From contig JAFLCN010000026.1 in assembly GCA_017303555.1 (NCBI GenBank), positions 1 to 51,202 of the forward strand: a DNA stretch of 51,202 nt, written 5' to 3'. Under the pieces are notes generated by a model that made no database searches, was not told where the DNA came from, and saw only the letters and a list, made by a program, of their open reading frames with translations. Position 1 is the stretch's first letter, and each line of letters opens with the position of its first letter. The stretch comes from Planctomycetota bacterium. Its GTDB lineage: Bacteria; Planctomycetota; Phycisphaerae; Phycisphaerales; UBA1924. This document shows, in pieces, positions 26,966 to 34,942 of this stretch. Both the position numbers and the translations under genes were made by a program.

Positions 26966-27916
26966 ATGGATGCGCAAAGCCTTGCGCTGCCCGACCTTCG
27001 GGCGGTGCTGATGGTCGCGGAGCACGGGCATTTTGGAAGGGCGGCGGCGGCGCTGCGGCTTGCGCAGCCGACACTTTCGGCGCAGGTGCAGAAAGTGGAG
27101 CGGGCGCTTGGGGCTTTGCTCTTTGAACGGCGTGCGCGGCGGTTTTTGATCACGCCGGATGGCGAGAGGCTGTTGCCTCTGGTGCGTGAGTTGCTCGCGG
27201 CGGCGGAGCGGCTGCGCGTGGGTGCGATGGAGCGTGGCGAGGGGAAAGAGCTGCCTGCGCTGCGGCTTGGGATCATTCCGACGCTGGGGCCGTACTTTGT
27301 GCCTCATCTGCTGCTGCCTCTGAAGCGATCGGGGAAGAGGCTGCAACTTTCGATCAGCGAGAAGACGACCGGGGAGTTGATCGTCGCGCTGCGGGAGGGG
27401 GCGTTGGATGCCGCGCTGCTCTCGGTTCCGGTGCGAAGCGATGCGCTCGAGAGCATTGCTCTATTTGATGAACCGTTTCGGCTGGTTGCGCCGCGCGAGA
27501 GCGACATTGTGGGGGTGAAACGGCTTGCGCCGTCGCGCATGAGCGCGTGCGACATGGTTTTGCTTGAGGATGGGCATTGCCTGCGCGATCAGGCGATCGC
27601 GGTGTGCGGAAAGCGGGGCGGGGTTTCGCCTCTGCTTGTGACGACGAGTTTGGAGACGCTGAAATACCTGGTGGCGGCGGGGAGCGGGTATTCGCTGTTG
27701 CCGGCGCTGGCGTGTGAACTGCCAAAGGCGCTCTCGGAATTGGTGATGATCCGCGATTTTGATGAGAAGCCGCCGTCGCGGCGGATTGGGCTTTGCTTTC
27801 GGAAGAGTTTGGCGAACCGGGAACAGGTGGAGGAGTTGGCGGCGTTCATTCGGGAGAACTTGCCGCGGCATGTGACGGGGATCAACGCCGATTCGAATGC
27901 GCGAAACCGCGGTTGA
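26966..27916 (+). CDS. oxyR: OxyR, peroxide-sensing LysR-type regulator
   Basis: The product (316 aa) has an N-terminal winged HTH (LRAVLMVAEHGHFGRAAAALRLAQPTLSAQVQKVE split around the turn) and a periplasmic-binding-like effector domain. The redox motif DGHCLRDQAIAVC is present with Cys205 and Cys214 at the spacing of the E. coli Cys199/Cys208 pair, so peroxide should form the activating disulfide. The ATG has a GGAG 8 nt upstream. It is divergent from katA. The stop codon TGA coincides with the first three bases of a MITE-like element, so the original C-terminus may have differed. Confidence 0.95.
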   Translation: MDAQSLALPDLRAVLMVAEHGHFGRAAAALRLAQPTLSAQVQKVERALGALLFERRARRFLITPDGERLLPLVRELLAAAERLRVGAMERGEGKELPALRLGIIPTLGPYFVPHLLLPLKRSGKRLQLSISEKTTGELIVALREGALDAALLSVPVRSDALESIALFDEPFRLVAPRESDIVGVKRLAPSRMSACDMVLLEDGHCLRDQAIAVCGKRGGVSPLLVTTSLETLKYLVAAGSGYSLLPALACELPKALSELVMIRDFDEKPPSRRIGLCFRKSLANREQVEELAAFIRENLPRHVTGINADSNARNRG

Positions 27917-28079
27917 TACGGGTTCCATTTTGTACTTGCGTGAAGGCGATTCTGCCGCGGGGACTTCCGAAACCCCCTCCGTCATCGCTTCGCATGCGCT
28001 ACGCGATGACACCTCCCCCTTTGGGCAAAGGGGGAGGACAAATGCAAAGGCGCGCAAAATGCAATTGGAGCTTGTATGA
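27914..28079. mobile_element. MITE-like element, copy 1 (166 bp)
   Basis: This 166 bp unit is homologous to 32336-32502. It begins TGATACGGGTTCCA and ends TTGGAGCTTGTATGA; the ends are imperfect terminal inverted repeats of about 20 bp. A core hairpin, CCTCCCCCTTTGGG-CAAAGGGGGAGG, and the block ACTTCCGAAACCCCCT are shared with copy 2. It encodes no protein. No target duplication is obvious. Confidence 0.75.
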
Positions 28080-28170
28080 GTGGGGGATATCCATTGGTTT
28101 GGATTGGGTGTCGAGTTTGCAGGTTGAATGGTGTCGCCGCTTTGCGGCTTTGATGATTGATTCGCTTTTT

Positions 28171-28190
28171 CCTGGGGCTGGCGCCCCAGG
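28171..28190. repeat. GC-rich palindromic hairpin
   Basis: CCTGGGGC and GCGCCCCAGG form a tight stem, followed by CTATAGGCTGGCG. It is the only other structure in the 348 bp between oxyR and the SDR gene, besides the MITE; the rest (28080-28264) holds no gene I can support. Confidence 0.6.
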
Positions 28191-28264
28191 CTATAGGCTG
28201 GCGCTGCTTCGCAGCTGAAGGCGACGGACGCCATGCTTGAAAAGAACTTGCTCTAGGATGCGAC

Positions 28265-29053
28265 ATGGATTTGAAGCTCAACGGCAAATTGGCGTTGGTC
28301 ACGGCATCGAGCGGGGGGATTGGGCTCGAGATCGCTCGGTCGCTGGCGCAGGAAGGTGCGTACGTGCTTGTGAACGGGCGCTCGGAGGCGTCGGCGCAGA
28401 AGGGCGTTGCGGAGATTTTGCGGACCACGCCGAATGCGAAGCTCACGGCCCTTGGCGCGGATAACGGCACAGCGTCGGGATGCGCAGCGACGATCGCGAA
28501 ATTTCCGAAGGTGGACATTCTGGTCAACAACCTCGGGACGTACGAGGCGGTCGGTTTCTTCGACGAGACCGATGAATCGTGGCAGCGCCTGTTCGAGGTG
28601 AACATCATGAGCGGGGTGCGGCTGAGCCGGCACTACCTGAAGGGGATGATCGAACGCAACGATGGGCGCGTGGTGTTCATTTCGAGCGAATCGGGATTGA
28701 GCCCGGCGCCGGAGATGGCGCACTACAGCGCAACCAAGACGATGCAGCTCTCGATCTCGCGGAGCCTGGCGGAACTGACGAAAGGGACTGCGGTGACGGT
28801 GAACACGGTGCTGCCGGGCTCGACATTGACCGAGGGCGTCGAGAAGTTTGTGGGTGATCTGTTTCCAGGGAAGACGACGCACGAGGCGGGCAAGCTGTTC
28901 ATGAAAGAGAATCGGCCGACATCGCTGATTCAGCGGCTGATCGATCCGAAGGAGATCGGCGATGCGGTTGCGTTCATTGCGAGTGCGAAGGCTTCGGCGA
29001 TCAACGGCGCGACGCTGCGCGTGGACGGCGGGTTGGTGCGGCACATCGCGTGA
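28265..29053 (+). CDS. Short-chain dehydrogenase/reductase
   Basis: The 262 aa product is a classical SDR. It has the cofactor loop ASSGGIGLEIA (a TGxxxGxG variant with Ala first), NNLG, the catalytic Ser in VVFISSESG, and the Tyr/Lys pair in HYSATKTMQ. The C-terminus INGATLRVDGG is the usual substrate-side end. An Arg after the first strand (VNGRSEAS) suggests NADPH. The substrate is unknown; it resembles the FabG-like group with unassigned function. It is 38 bp before the M20 gene and may be co-transcribed. Confidence 0.9.
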   Translation: MDLKLNGKLALVTASSGGIGLEIARSLAQEGAYVLVNGRSEASAQKGVAEILRTTPNAKLTALGADNGTASGCAATIAKFPKVDILVNNLGTYEAVGFFDETDESWQRLFEVNIMSGVRLSRHYLKGMIERNDGRVVFISSESGLSPAPEMAHYSATKTMQLSISRSLAELTKGTAVTVNTVLPGSTLTEGVEKFVGDLFPGKTTHEAGKLFMKENRPTSLIQRLIDPKEIGDAVAFIASAKASAINGATLRVDGGLVRHIA

Positions 29054-29091
29054 GGCCATTTTGTGCGTGAGCGATTCTGTATCATGCGGCC

Positions 29092-30435
29092 ATGCGACTG
29101 AAACACGTGCTTGCGCTCGCGGTGTCGACGGTTCCGGTGTCTTTGGCGATGATGGCCGCGGCGGCGAGAGCAGAATCGCCTGCGGAATCGCTCCAGGCGA
29201 TCTACCCGTCGCTGGATGCGCTGTACATCGACCTGCACCAGAATCCGGAGCTGTCGCTGAAGGAAGAGAAGACGGCGAAGAAGATGGCGGAACAGTTGCG
29301 GGCGGCGGGATATGAGGTGACGGAAGGTGTGGGCGGGCTTGGTGTGGTGGGTGTCCTGAAGAATGGGTCGGGGCCGACTGTTCTGTTGAGAACAGACATG
29401 GATGCGTTGCCGGTGCTCGAGCAGACGGGGCTGCCGTATGCGAGCAAGGCGATGGGTGTGAACCAGGCGGGCGATACGGTGCCGGTGATGCACGCGTGCG
29501 GGCATGATGCGCACATGGCGGCGTGGGTGGGCGCTGCGAAGATGCTGGCGGAATCGAAGGACAGGTGGAAGGGGACGCTGGTGTTTGTCGCGCAGCCTGC
29601 GGAAGAGATCGTGCACGGCGCGCTGGCGATGGTGAACGATGGGCTCTTCACGCGGTTTCCGAAGCCGGAGTACATCCTGGGCTTGCATGTTGCGAACACG
29701 ATGCCGGCGGGGCAGATCGGTGTTGTTGCGGGGCCGGCTTCGGCGGCATCGGACTCGGTGGATGTGACTTTTTATGGAACGGGCGGGCACGGCGCGATGC
29801 CGAATCGGACGGTTGATCCGATTGTGATTGCAGCGCGTGCTGTTGGGGCGATGCAGTCGATCGTGTCGCGGGAGGTTGATCCGTTTGATTCTGCGGTGGT
29901 GACGATCGGGACATTTCACGCGGGGAACAAGCGGAACATCATTCCGGATGAGGCGAAGATCCAGTTGACGGTGCGCTCGTACAAGCCGGAGGTGCAGAAG
30001 AAGGTGCTTGCTTCGATCGCGCGGATTGCCAAGGGCGAGGCGATCGCGGGGAACTCACCGAAAGAGCCGCTGGTGCAGGTGGTGGAGTCAGAATCCGCTG
30101 AAGTTGTCGTGAACGATCCGCAGCTTTCGGCGCGATTGCTGGGAGCGCTTCGCAAGGGCATGGGCGAAGAGGCGGCGGTGGAAGCGGAGCCTCACATGAC
30201 GTCGGAAGACTTTGGGATTTATGCGAGCCGCGCGGGCGTGCCGGGGATTCAACTGCGAGTGGGAGCGGTGGACCCGAAGGTGTTTGCGGATGCGAAGGCG
30301 GCGGGGCGCGCGATGATGCTGCCTGGGCCTCACAATTCGCGGTTTGCGGTGGATCGCGAGCGGACGATCAAGGGCGGGGCGATGGCGTTTACGGTGTCGG
30401 TGCTGGAGATTCTGGGGACGCCGGGTGCACCGTGA
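29092..30435 (+). CDS. Exported M20D amidohydrolase/peptidase
   Basis: The product (447 aa) has a signal peptide (MRLKHVLALAVSTVPVSLAMMAAAARA) and an M20D metallo-hydrolase fold. Metal ligands are visible in HACGHDAHM, the catalytic Glu pair in PAEE, GLHVANTMPAG and PHMTSEDFG. The lid domain is recognisable by GTGGHGAMPNRTVDP. Relatives cleave N-acyl amino acids, such as hippurate or indole-acetyl conjugates. Export makes it likely to act on peptides or amides in the periplasm. The three following genes run in the same direction with short gaps. Confidence 0.92.
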   Translation: MRLKHVLALAVSTVPVSLAMMAAAARAESPAESLQAIYPSLDALYIDLHQNPELSLKEEKTAKKMAEQLRAAGYEVTEGVGGLGVVGVLKNGSGPTVLLRTDMDALPVLEQTGLPYASKAMGVNQAGDTVPVMHACGHDAHMAAWVGAAKMLAESKDRWKGTLVFVAQPAEEIVHGALAMVNDGLFTRFPKPEYILGLHVANTMPAGQIGVVAGPASAASDSVDVTFYGTGGHGAMPNRTVDPIVIAARAVGAMQSIVSREVDPFDSAVVTIGTFHAGNKRNIIPDEAKIQLTVRSYKPEVQKKVLASIARIAKGEAIAGNSPKEPLVQVVESESAEVVVNDPQLSARLLGALRKGMGEEAAVEAEPHMTSEDFGIYASRAGVPGIQLRVGAVDPKVFADAKAAGRAMMLPGPHNSRFAVDRERTIKGGAMAFTVSVLEILGTPGAP

Positions 30436-30538
30436 ATCGCGGAAGGGATTGGAGCGCGGGCGATTTTGATGCGAGCGCCAGTCGGAACTGGCAATGCGGG
30501 CGAGTTGCGGATGCCCGTGGTGAAGGGGACTGTTGACG

Positions 30539-30817
30539 ATGCAGATTGTCGCTTCGATTTTCGCTTCGCTTGTGGGAGTGTTCAGCACGCTGTGCATGAT
30601 CGTGCTGCTGGCGGCGGGATTGGCAAATGCGAAGCCGCCGCAGATTCAGCAGGGCAAATGGATGATGTGGGGGCTGCTGATTTTTCAGATCTTGGTGCTG
30701 ACGGGCGCGATCTGGCTGATGGTGAAGCACAAGCCGTGGCCGGCGGCGGCTGTGGGGATATCGCCGCTGGTGGTTGTGATTGCGCTGATCGGGATTCTTG
30801 TGGTCACTGAATGGTGA
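30539..30817 (+). CDS. Small membrane protein, three predicted spans
   Basis: The product (92 aa) has three hydrophobic segments: VASIFASLVGVFSTLCMIVLLAAGLA, MMWGLLIFQILVLTGAIWLMV and AAVGISPLVVVIALIGILVV. Short charged turns lie between them (KPPQIQQGK, KHKPWP). I chose ATG 30539; a TTG six bases earlier is possible, with AAGGGGA upstream of both. No family is recognised. It is followed by 13 bp and the next gene on the same strand. Confidence 0.65.
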   Translation: MQIVASIFASLVGVFSTLCMIVLLAAGLANAKPPQIQQGKWMMWGLLIFQILVLTGAIWLMVKHKPWPAAAVGISPLVVVIALIGILVVTEW

Positions 30818-30830
30818 GTGGGAGCGCGTG

Positions 30831-31772
30831 ATGCCGGCTTCGCGTTTGACATTTCGGGATCGGCCGAGCGACCTCGACTTTGTGTTGAAAGTGCCGCTCG
30901 GATTTACGGAGATGGAACTCGCGGGGCAGGGATGCGGAATCGGGCTTGCGGCCGGATTTGATCGGTTGCTGGAGCTTTCTTCTCCCGGTGTGGATGCGGA
31001 AATCTTGGTGGTGGGGCGGGCGAACTTGGGCGCGGGCACGGTGCGCGATCAATTTGCAGCGCTGTGCCCGGAGTGCGCGATTACGTTGCTCAGCATCGGG
31101 CCTGCGTATGTGGGCGGGCTGCACAAGAACCACCCGGCGATTCTGGCGACGGGGCTGCACAAGCGCGGCGAGAAGGAACTGGTGATGAGTTTTGTGGCGC
31201 TCGAGGATGGGGGGCGGTTTGTGATTGCGCAGGCGCTGTGCACGCGGGAACTGGAGCCGAAACGGATGAAGCGGCTCGAGGAGTGCATCTACTCGCTCGA
31301 GCTGGTGCGGCACAAGGGACCGACGGCCAAGCTGGATGACAACGGGGGAACGTACGAGATCGAGATCATCGAGAAGGAAGCCCCGGTGCCCGAAGATGAG
31401 TCGGAGGTGTTCAAGAGGAAAGTGATGCAGGCACGCGAGGAGGCGATCGCGCGGGCGGGGCCGCTGATTGCGGAAGATCGTTTTGATGAAGCGGCGCTGG
31501 CGGTGCTTTCGGCGGATGACAGCGGGCAGGGGCGTGCCGCGCTTTCGGATTTGTTTGCTCAGGCCTTGCGCGAGCAGGTGCGGAAGGACGGAAAGGGGAA
31601 GCCTGGGACGCCGCGGGCGCTGGAGTTATACAAGCGGGCGCTGCAGCATCGGCTCAGCACCTATCCGGATCCGCACACGCAGGAAGAGGCGGATCGATAC
31701 TCGAGCGGAATGGATGAGGACCGGGCGGAAATCGCGGAGATTCTGGGGTATCGGCCGGAGAGTCAGACGTGA
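30831..31772 (+). CDS. Conserved protein of unknown function
   Basis: The product (313 aa) has an N-terminal part (residues 1-140) of alternating strands (RLTFRDRPSDLDFVLKVPLGF, EILVVGRANLGAGTVRDQF, ELVMSFVALEDGGRFVIAQAL) that looks like a PsbP/DcrB-type alpha/beta fold; this is a guess. The C-terminal half is charged and helical with a TPR-like section (EAALAVLSADDSGQGRAALSDLF). No signal peptide is seen. A GGAG 6 nt before the ATG supports the start; the GTG three bases earlier is an alternative. It overlaps the next gene by 4 bp (GTGA), so both are translated together. Confidence 0.55.
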   Translation: MPASRLTFRDRPSDLDFVLKVPLGFTEMELAGQGCGIGLAAGFDRLLELSSPGVDAEILVVGRANLGAGTVRDQFAALCPECAITLLSIGPAYVGGLHKNHPAILATGLHKRGEKELVMSFVALEDGGRFVIAQALCTRELEPKRMKRLEECIYSLELVRHKGPTAKLDDNGGTYEIEIIEKEAPVPEDESEVFKRKVMQAREEAIARAGPLIAEDRFDEAALAVLSADDSGQGRAALSDLFAQALREQVRKDGKGKPGTPRALELYKRALQHRLSTYPDPHTQEEADRYSSGMDEDRAEIAEILGYRPESQT

Positions 31773-32305
31773 AGATGTTCGAACCGCCGAAGCCCCCGAG
31801 GAGGAAACGCGCGTTTATGGACTATGTCATGGCCGGAATCTTCGCGCTGGTGTTTGGTGGGCTGGGGATCATGCTTCTGGTGGTCGGGACGCGAGAGCTT
31901 TTCATTCAGCGAAACGTGATGGCGAATGCCGTCGAAGTGGAAGCGGTGGTGCTGTCGGCGACTGTGACCACGAGCAGCTCCGTGGACACGGACCAGCGGC
32001 TCCTGCGAGATAACAGCACGAAGTCGTATGTGCCGGAGGTGCGGTTTGCGTACACGCTTGGGGGCGTTCGGTACGAGAGCGATCTGCTGTACCCGACGGT
32101 CATTGTGAACGGATACGCGAGCCGGGACAGTGCGCTCGCGGAGATTCAGGAATACACGCAAGGCGCGAAGGTGCGGGCGTATGTGGATTCTTCGAATCCG
32201 CAGCGGGGATTTCTGCGGTTTCAGCACTCGACAAACCCGCAGTGGTTCATTGTGGCGGGTGTGTTGACGTTGGTCTTTCTGGCGATCATCTGGCGGTTTT
32301 TGTGA
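31769..32305 (+). CDS. DUF3592-type membrane protein
   Basis: The product (178 aa) has a membrane span at each end (VMAGIFALVFGGLGIMLLVVG and WFIVAGVLTLVFLAIIW) and, between them, a beta-rich extracytosolic domain: VPEVRFAYTLGGVRYESDLLY and GAKVRAYVDSSNPQRGFLR. This pattern matches the DUF3592 family, whose function is unknown. I took the GTG that overlaps the previous stop, since GGAGAG lies 5 nt upstream; ATG 31775 is the alternative. Confidence 0.7.
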   Translation: MKMFEPPKPPRRKRAFMDYVMAGIFALVFGGLGIMLLVVGTRELFIQRNVMANAVEVEAVVLSATVTTSSSVDTDQRLLRDNSTKSYVPEVRFAYTLGGVRYESDLLYPTVIVNGYASRDSALAEIQEYTQGAKVRAYVDSSNPQRGFLRFQHSTNPQWFIVAGVLTLVFLAIIWRFL

Positions 32306-32335
32306 GGTGGGCGAGGCGCGCTTCGCGAGGGCGAC

Positions 32336-32502
32336 TGATACGGATTCCGCTTGATTTGTGCGTATCCGCGATTTCAACGCGGTTACTTCCGAAACCCCCT
32401 TCGCGTCAATCGCTCCGCAAAGCCTGCGCGATGCCACCTCCCCCTTTGGCAAAGGGGGAGGACAAATACAAGAAACGCAAACTGCAATCGGAATTCGTGT
32501 GA
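32336..32502. mobile_element. MITE-like element, copy 2 (167 bp)
   Basis: It is homologous to 27914-28079, with ends TGATACGGATTCCG and CGGAATTCGTGTGA as imperfect terminal inverted repeats. The core CCTCCCCCTTTGG-CAAAGGGGGAGG is perfect. It lies 30 bp after the DUF3592 gene and 22 bp before the next hairpin. The spacer 32306-32335 contains nothing recognisable. Confidence 0.75.
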
Positions 32503-32524
32503 GGTCGTGATAGCCCCAAACGAC

Positions 32525-32552
32525 AACCCCCGCGCCTTGCGGCGCGGGGGTT
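32525..32552. terminator. Terminator-like hairpin, repeat family copy A
   Basis: AACCCCCGCGCC (32525-32536) and GGCGCGGGGGTT (32541-32552) form a perfect 12 bp stem with a TTGC loop. On the minus strand GTCGTTT follows, so it can end transcription of the S74-type gene 35 bp away. A sister copy sits at 37801-37828. Confidence 0.75.
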
Positions 32553-32587
32553 CTTCAATCGAAGAAAGCAAGGCGGGAATCCTGCGC

Positions 32588-34021
32588 TCATTCGTGCTTG
32601 TTTGCGGGGACGAGCTTGCGGTTTGCGAGCTCCGTGACGATGCGTTCGATCGCATTCAGTCGCTCGCGAAGGGCGGCGTTTTCTGCGCGGAGCGCTGCGC
32701 TCTCGCTCTGAAGAGTCCCGATCTGCGAGTCTTTCTCGGTGCGCAGGTCGCGCAGGGCCTCGACGGTCAGGGCCTCGAAGCCGGTGATAGTCAGGGACTT
32801 GGTGTTCTTGTCGAACGAGCCGATCCATTCCGGGAAGACAGTCTCGACTTCCTGTGCGACAAACCCGATGCACTTGCCCGACCGGCGGCCGAGACTCTCC
32901 GGATCGTTGTAGAAGAACGTGTGTCCCTGGAGCTTGAGCAATCGATCGAGCGAACCCGTCAGCGGCTCGATGTCGTGTTTGGCCCGCGCGTCGGAGATGG
33001 TGCCCCAACCCGGAAATCCGGTCTTAAAGGCCTCGCCGTTGGAGCGGAAGATGAACTGCGTGGAACCTCCTGCGTTGAACAGGATTTCATCGCCCGGGCC
33101 GGGCCCCGATCCCGGATTGTCGCCGACGTTGAAGATCAATCTGGTGTAGTCGGAGCCGACGTTGGATCGCGAGATGGACACTGGATCGGAGTTTGCGTTG
33201 TCATCGCCGAAATTCAGGACATCCTGAACGCGGGCGCTGCCGCGGATATCCACGAGTCCGAAGTTGACCGGCGGACCGCCGATGCCGATCCGACCGTCGC
33301 CGTTGATGACGATCCGCTTGCTCACGGTGTTCGCGGCATCGACTTCGCCGAGGATCATGCCGCCGGGGCCGAGGCCTTTTTGATTCAGCAGCCACGTCGC
33401 GCCGTCGCCATCGGTCTTGTTCCACTCGAGGTGCGCGCCTTGGGGGTGCGTGGAATGGTTCGCGCTGGCTCGGATGCCGCCTGTGACATCGAGGCGGGCG
33501 ACGGACGGCGTGCCGCCGATGCCGACCTTGCCGCCTGTGTAGGAGATGTCGCTGCCGACGGTGGCCCAGGGAGCGCTCGAGAACAAGGCATAGGGCGCAG
33601 CGGTCACGGGCTGGCGCGGCGTGAGCGTGTTGCCATCGACGGTGATCTCGAGCCAGCGTGGGCCGCCGTTGAACGCGGCTGGAGTTTGCGTCGTCCAGTC
33701 GAGCACGACGCTGAAGAGACCGTTGGTCACTTGGACCGGTGCGGGGTTCCCGGGCTGCCCGTTGAAGACCAGTGTGCTGCTCACCGCAGCTCCGTCGGTC
33801 GCGGCGTTCCAGAGCGTAAACGTCATGGCATAGTTACCGGTGGCGGGCTGGCCGCCCGATTGCAGTTGACCCTGGTAGGTCCACCCTGTGCTGGACTGGG
33901 CCGCGGCCGGGGAAGCCGAGACCGCAGCGACGAGCAACGCCATTGCAAGCGAGTGTGCAGCCATCGTCGATGATTCCAAGGACAAGGTTGCTGCGATTGC
34001 GAGTGATTTACGGGCGAACAT
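32588..34021 (-). CDS. Exported protein with C-terminal S74 (tail-fibre chaperone) domain
   Basis: The product (477 aa) has an N-terminal signal peptide (two hydrophobic stretches, ending ASPAAAQ). A beta-rich stalk follows with repeats such as GGKVGIGGTPSVARLDVTGG and GDGRIGIGGPPVNFGLVDIRG, as in phage fibres and trimeric surface proteins. The S74 self-cleaving chaperone domain is at about residues 345-425 (SDARAKHDIEPL, GFVAQEVETVFPEW, LTITGFEALTVEALRDL); the catalytic Ser is the one in SDAR. A C-terminal coiled coil of heptads (QIGTLQSESAALRAENAALRERL split) completes it. There are no phage genes around it, so it is likely a cell-surface fibre. GAGAGGAA before the ATG supports the start. 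Confidence 0.85.
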   Translation of the reverse strand: MFARKSLAIAATLSLESSTMAAHSLAMALLVAAVSASPAAAQSSTGWTYQGQLQSGGQPATGNYAMTFTLWNAATDGAAVSSTLVFNGQPGNPAPVQVTNGLFSVVLDWTTQTPAAFNGGPRWLEITVDGNTLTPRQPVTAAPYALFSSAPWATVGSDISYTGGKVGIGGTPSVARLDVTGGIRASANHSTHPQGAHLEWNKTDGDGATWLLNQKGLGPGGMILGEVDAANTVSKRIVINGDGRIGIGGPPVNFGLVDIRGSARVQDVLNFGDDNANSDPVSISRSNVGSDYTRLIFNVGDNPGSGPGPGDEILFNAGGSTQFIFRSNGEAFKTGFPGWGTISDARAKHDIEPLTGSLDRLLKLQGHTFFYNDPESLGRRSGKCIGFVAQEVETVFPEWIGSFDKNTKSLTITGFEALTVEALRDLRTEKDSQIGTLQSESAALRAENAALRERLNAIERIVTELANRKLVPANKHE

Positions 34022-34363
34022 AAGGGTTCCTCTCTGAGGGGTGGGAACAAGCCGCGCTGCGGGAAGGGGTGCCGGGGACGGACGGTGCGGTTTTCCGCCG
34101 TTGGTACTCCCGGCACTGAGCGCAGTCGCGGGGAGCAGCCGCCATCGATTCTGGAAATTTCTCACGATGGGTGTGGAAGCGGGGGCGCCAAATGGACCAA
34201 TTCGCGTGGATTTTGCGAAAGGAGGGCCTCGAAATCGGTGAGCCGGGGATCGCCCTCGGGCGTGCCGATTCTCGGAACTGCTGAACTGGTGCCTGCGATC
34301 CTCCGATGGGCGTTTCGGTACCATGCGAGCTGCTTTGCACTGCTCGCGCGAGCCGTCACTTTC
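34022..34363. other. 342 bp divergent intergenic region (S74 gene / sigma factor)
   Basis: No gene is supported. A large inverted repeat at 34069-34116 lies in the S74 gene leader: GTGCCGGG pairs with CCCGGCAC, with GCGG-TTTT-CCGC nested inside. The rest (34117-34363) shows no consensus promoter I can trust. Confidence 0.6.
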
Positions 34364-34942
34364 ATGCCCACGCCGGATGACCATCTCGTGACTCGCCTGC
34401 TCGACCGCGTGAACGCGGGGGACGATGCCGCCACGAGTGAACTGCTCAATGTCACATATCGGGATCTGCGTGCGCTGGCCGCGGTCGTGTTCCAATCCGA
34501 GTCTCCTGGCCACACGCTCCAGCCGACAGCCGTGGTCAACGAGGTCTGCGTGCGTCTGATGAAGGCTGCTCCTCGCGCCGACGGGTGGACCGATCGCAGC
34601 CACTTCTTCAAGACCGCGGCGCGTGCGATGCGCAATATCCTCAAAGATCATGCCCGTGCCAAGAAGGCCGTGCGCCGCGGCGGCGGGGCGGGCAGGCGCG
34701 TCACTCTTGATTCCATCGAAGATCCGGTACAAGCGGGCGCCGGCATTGATCTCATCGCACTTGATGAGGTGCTCGAGAAGTTGGCCGCCCACGATGCTCG
34801 TCTTGGCACAGTCTTTGAGCTGCGCTATCTCGCGGGGCTGTCGATCGAGCAAACCGCGGCGGTGACGGGCTACTCGCCACGTTCGGTGGAGCGGGATTGC
34901 ACATTCATCCGTGCGTGGCTCAGGCGGGAGCTTTACTCATAA
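34364..34942 (+). CDS. ECF sigma factor (TIGR02999-like)
   Basis: The product (192 aa) has region 2 with LLDRVNAGDDAATSELLNVTYRDLRALAA, HTLQPTAVVNEVCVRLM and RSHFFKTAARAMRNILKDHARAKKA, then region 4 with LAAHDARLGTVFELRYLAGLSIEQTAAV and the ending YSPRSVERDCTFIRAWLRREL. These are the signatures of the planctomycete/acidobacterial TIGR02999 sigma group. A longer in-frame start exists but homology begins at MPTPDDH. It overlaps the following kinase gene, so the pair is translated together; no anti-sigma gene is present. Confidence 0.9.
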   Translation: MPTPDDHLVTRLLDRVNAGDDAATSELLNVTYRDLRALAAVVFQSESPGHTLQPTAVVNEVCVRLMKAAPRADGWTDRSHFFKTAARAMRNILKDHARAKKAVRRGGGAGRRVTLDSIEDPVQAGAGIDLIALDEVLEKLAAHDARLGTVFELRYLAGLSIEQTAAVTGYSPRSVERDCTFIRAWLRRELYS

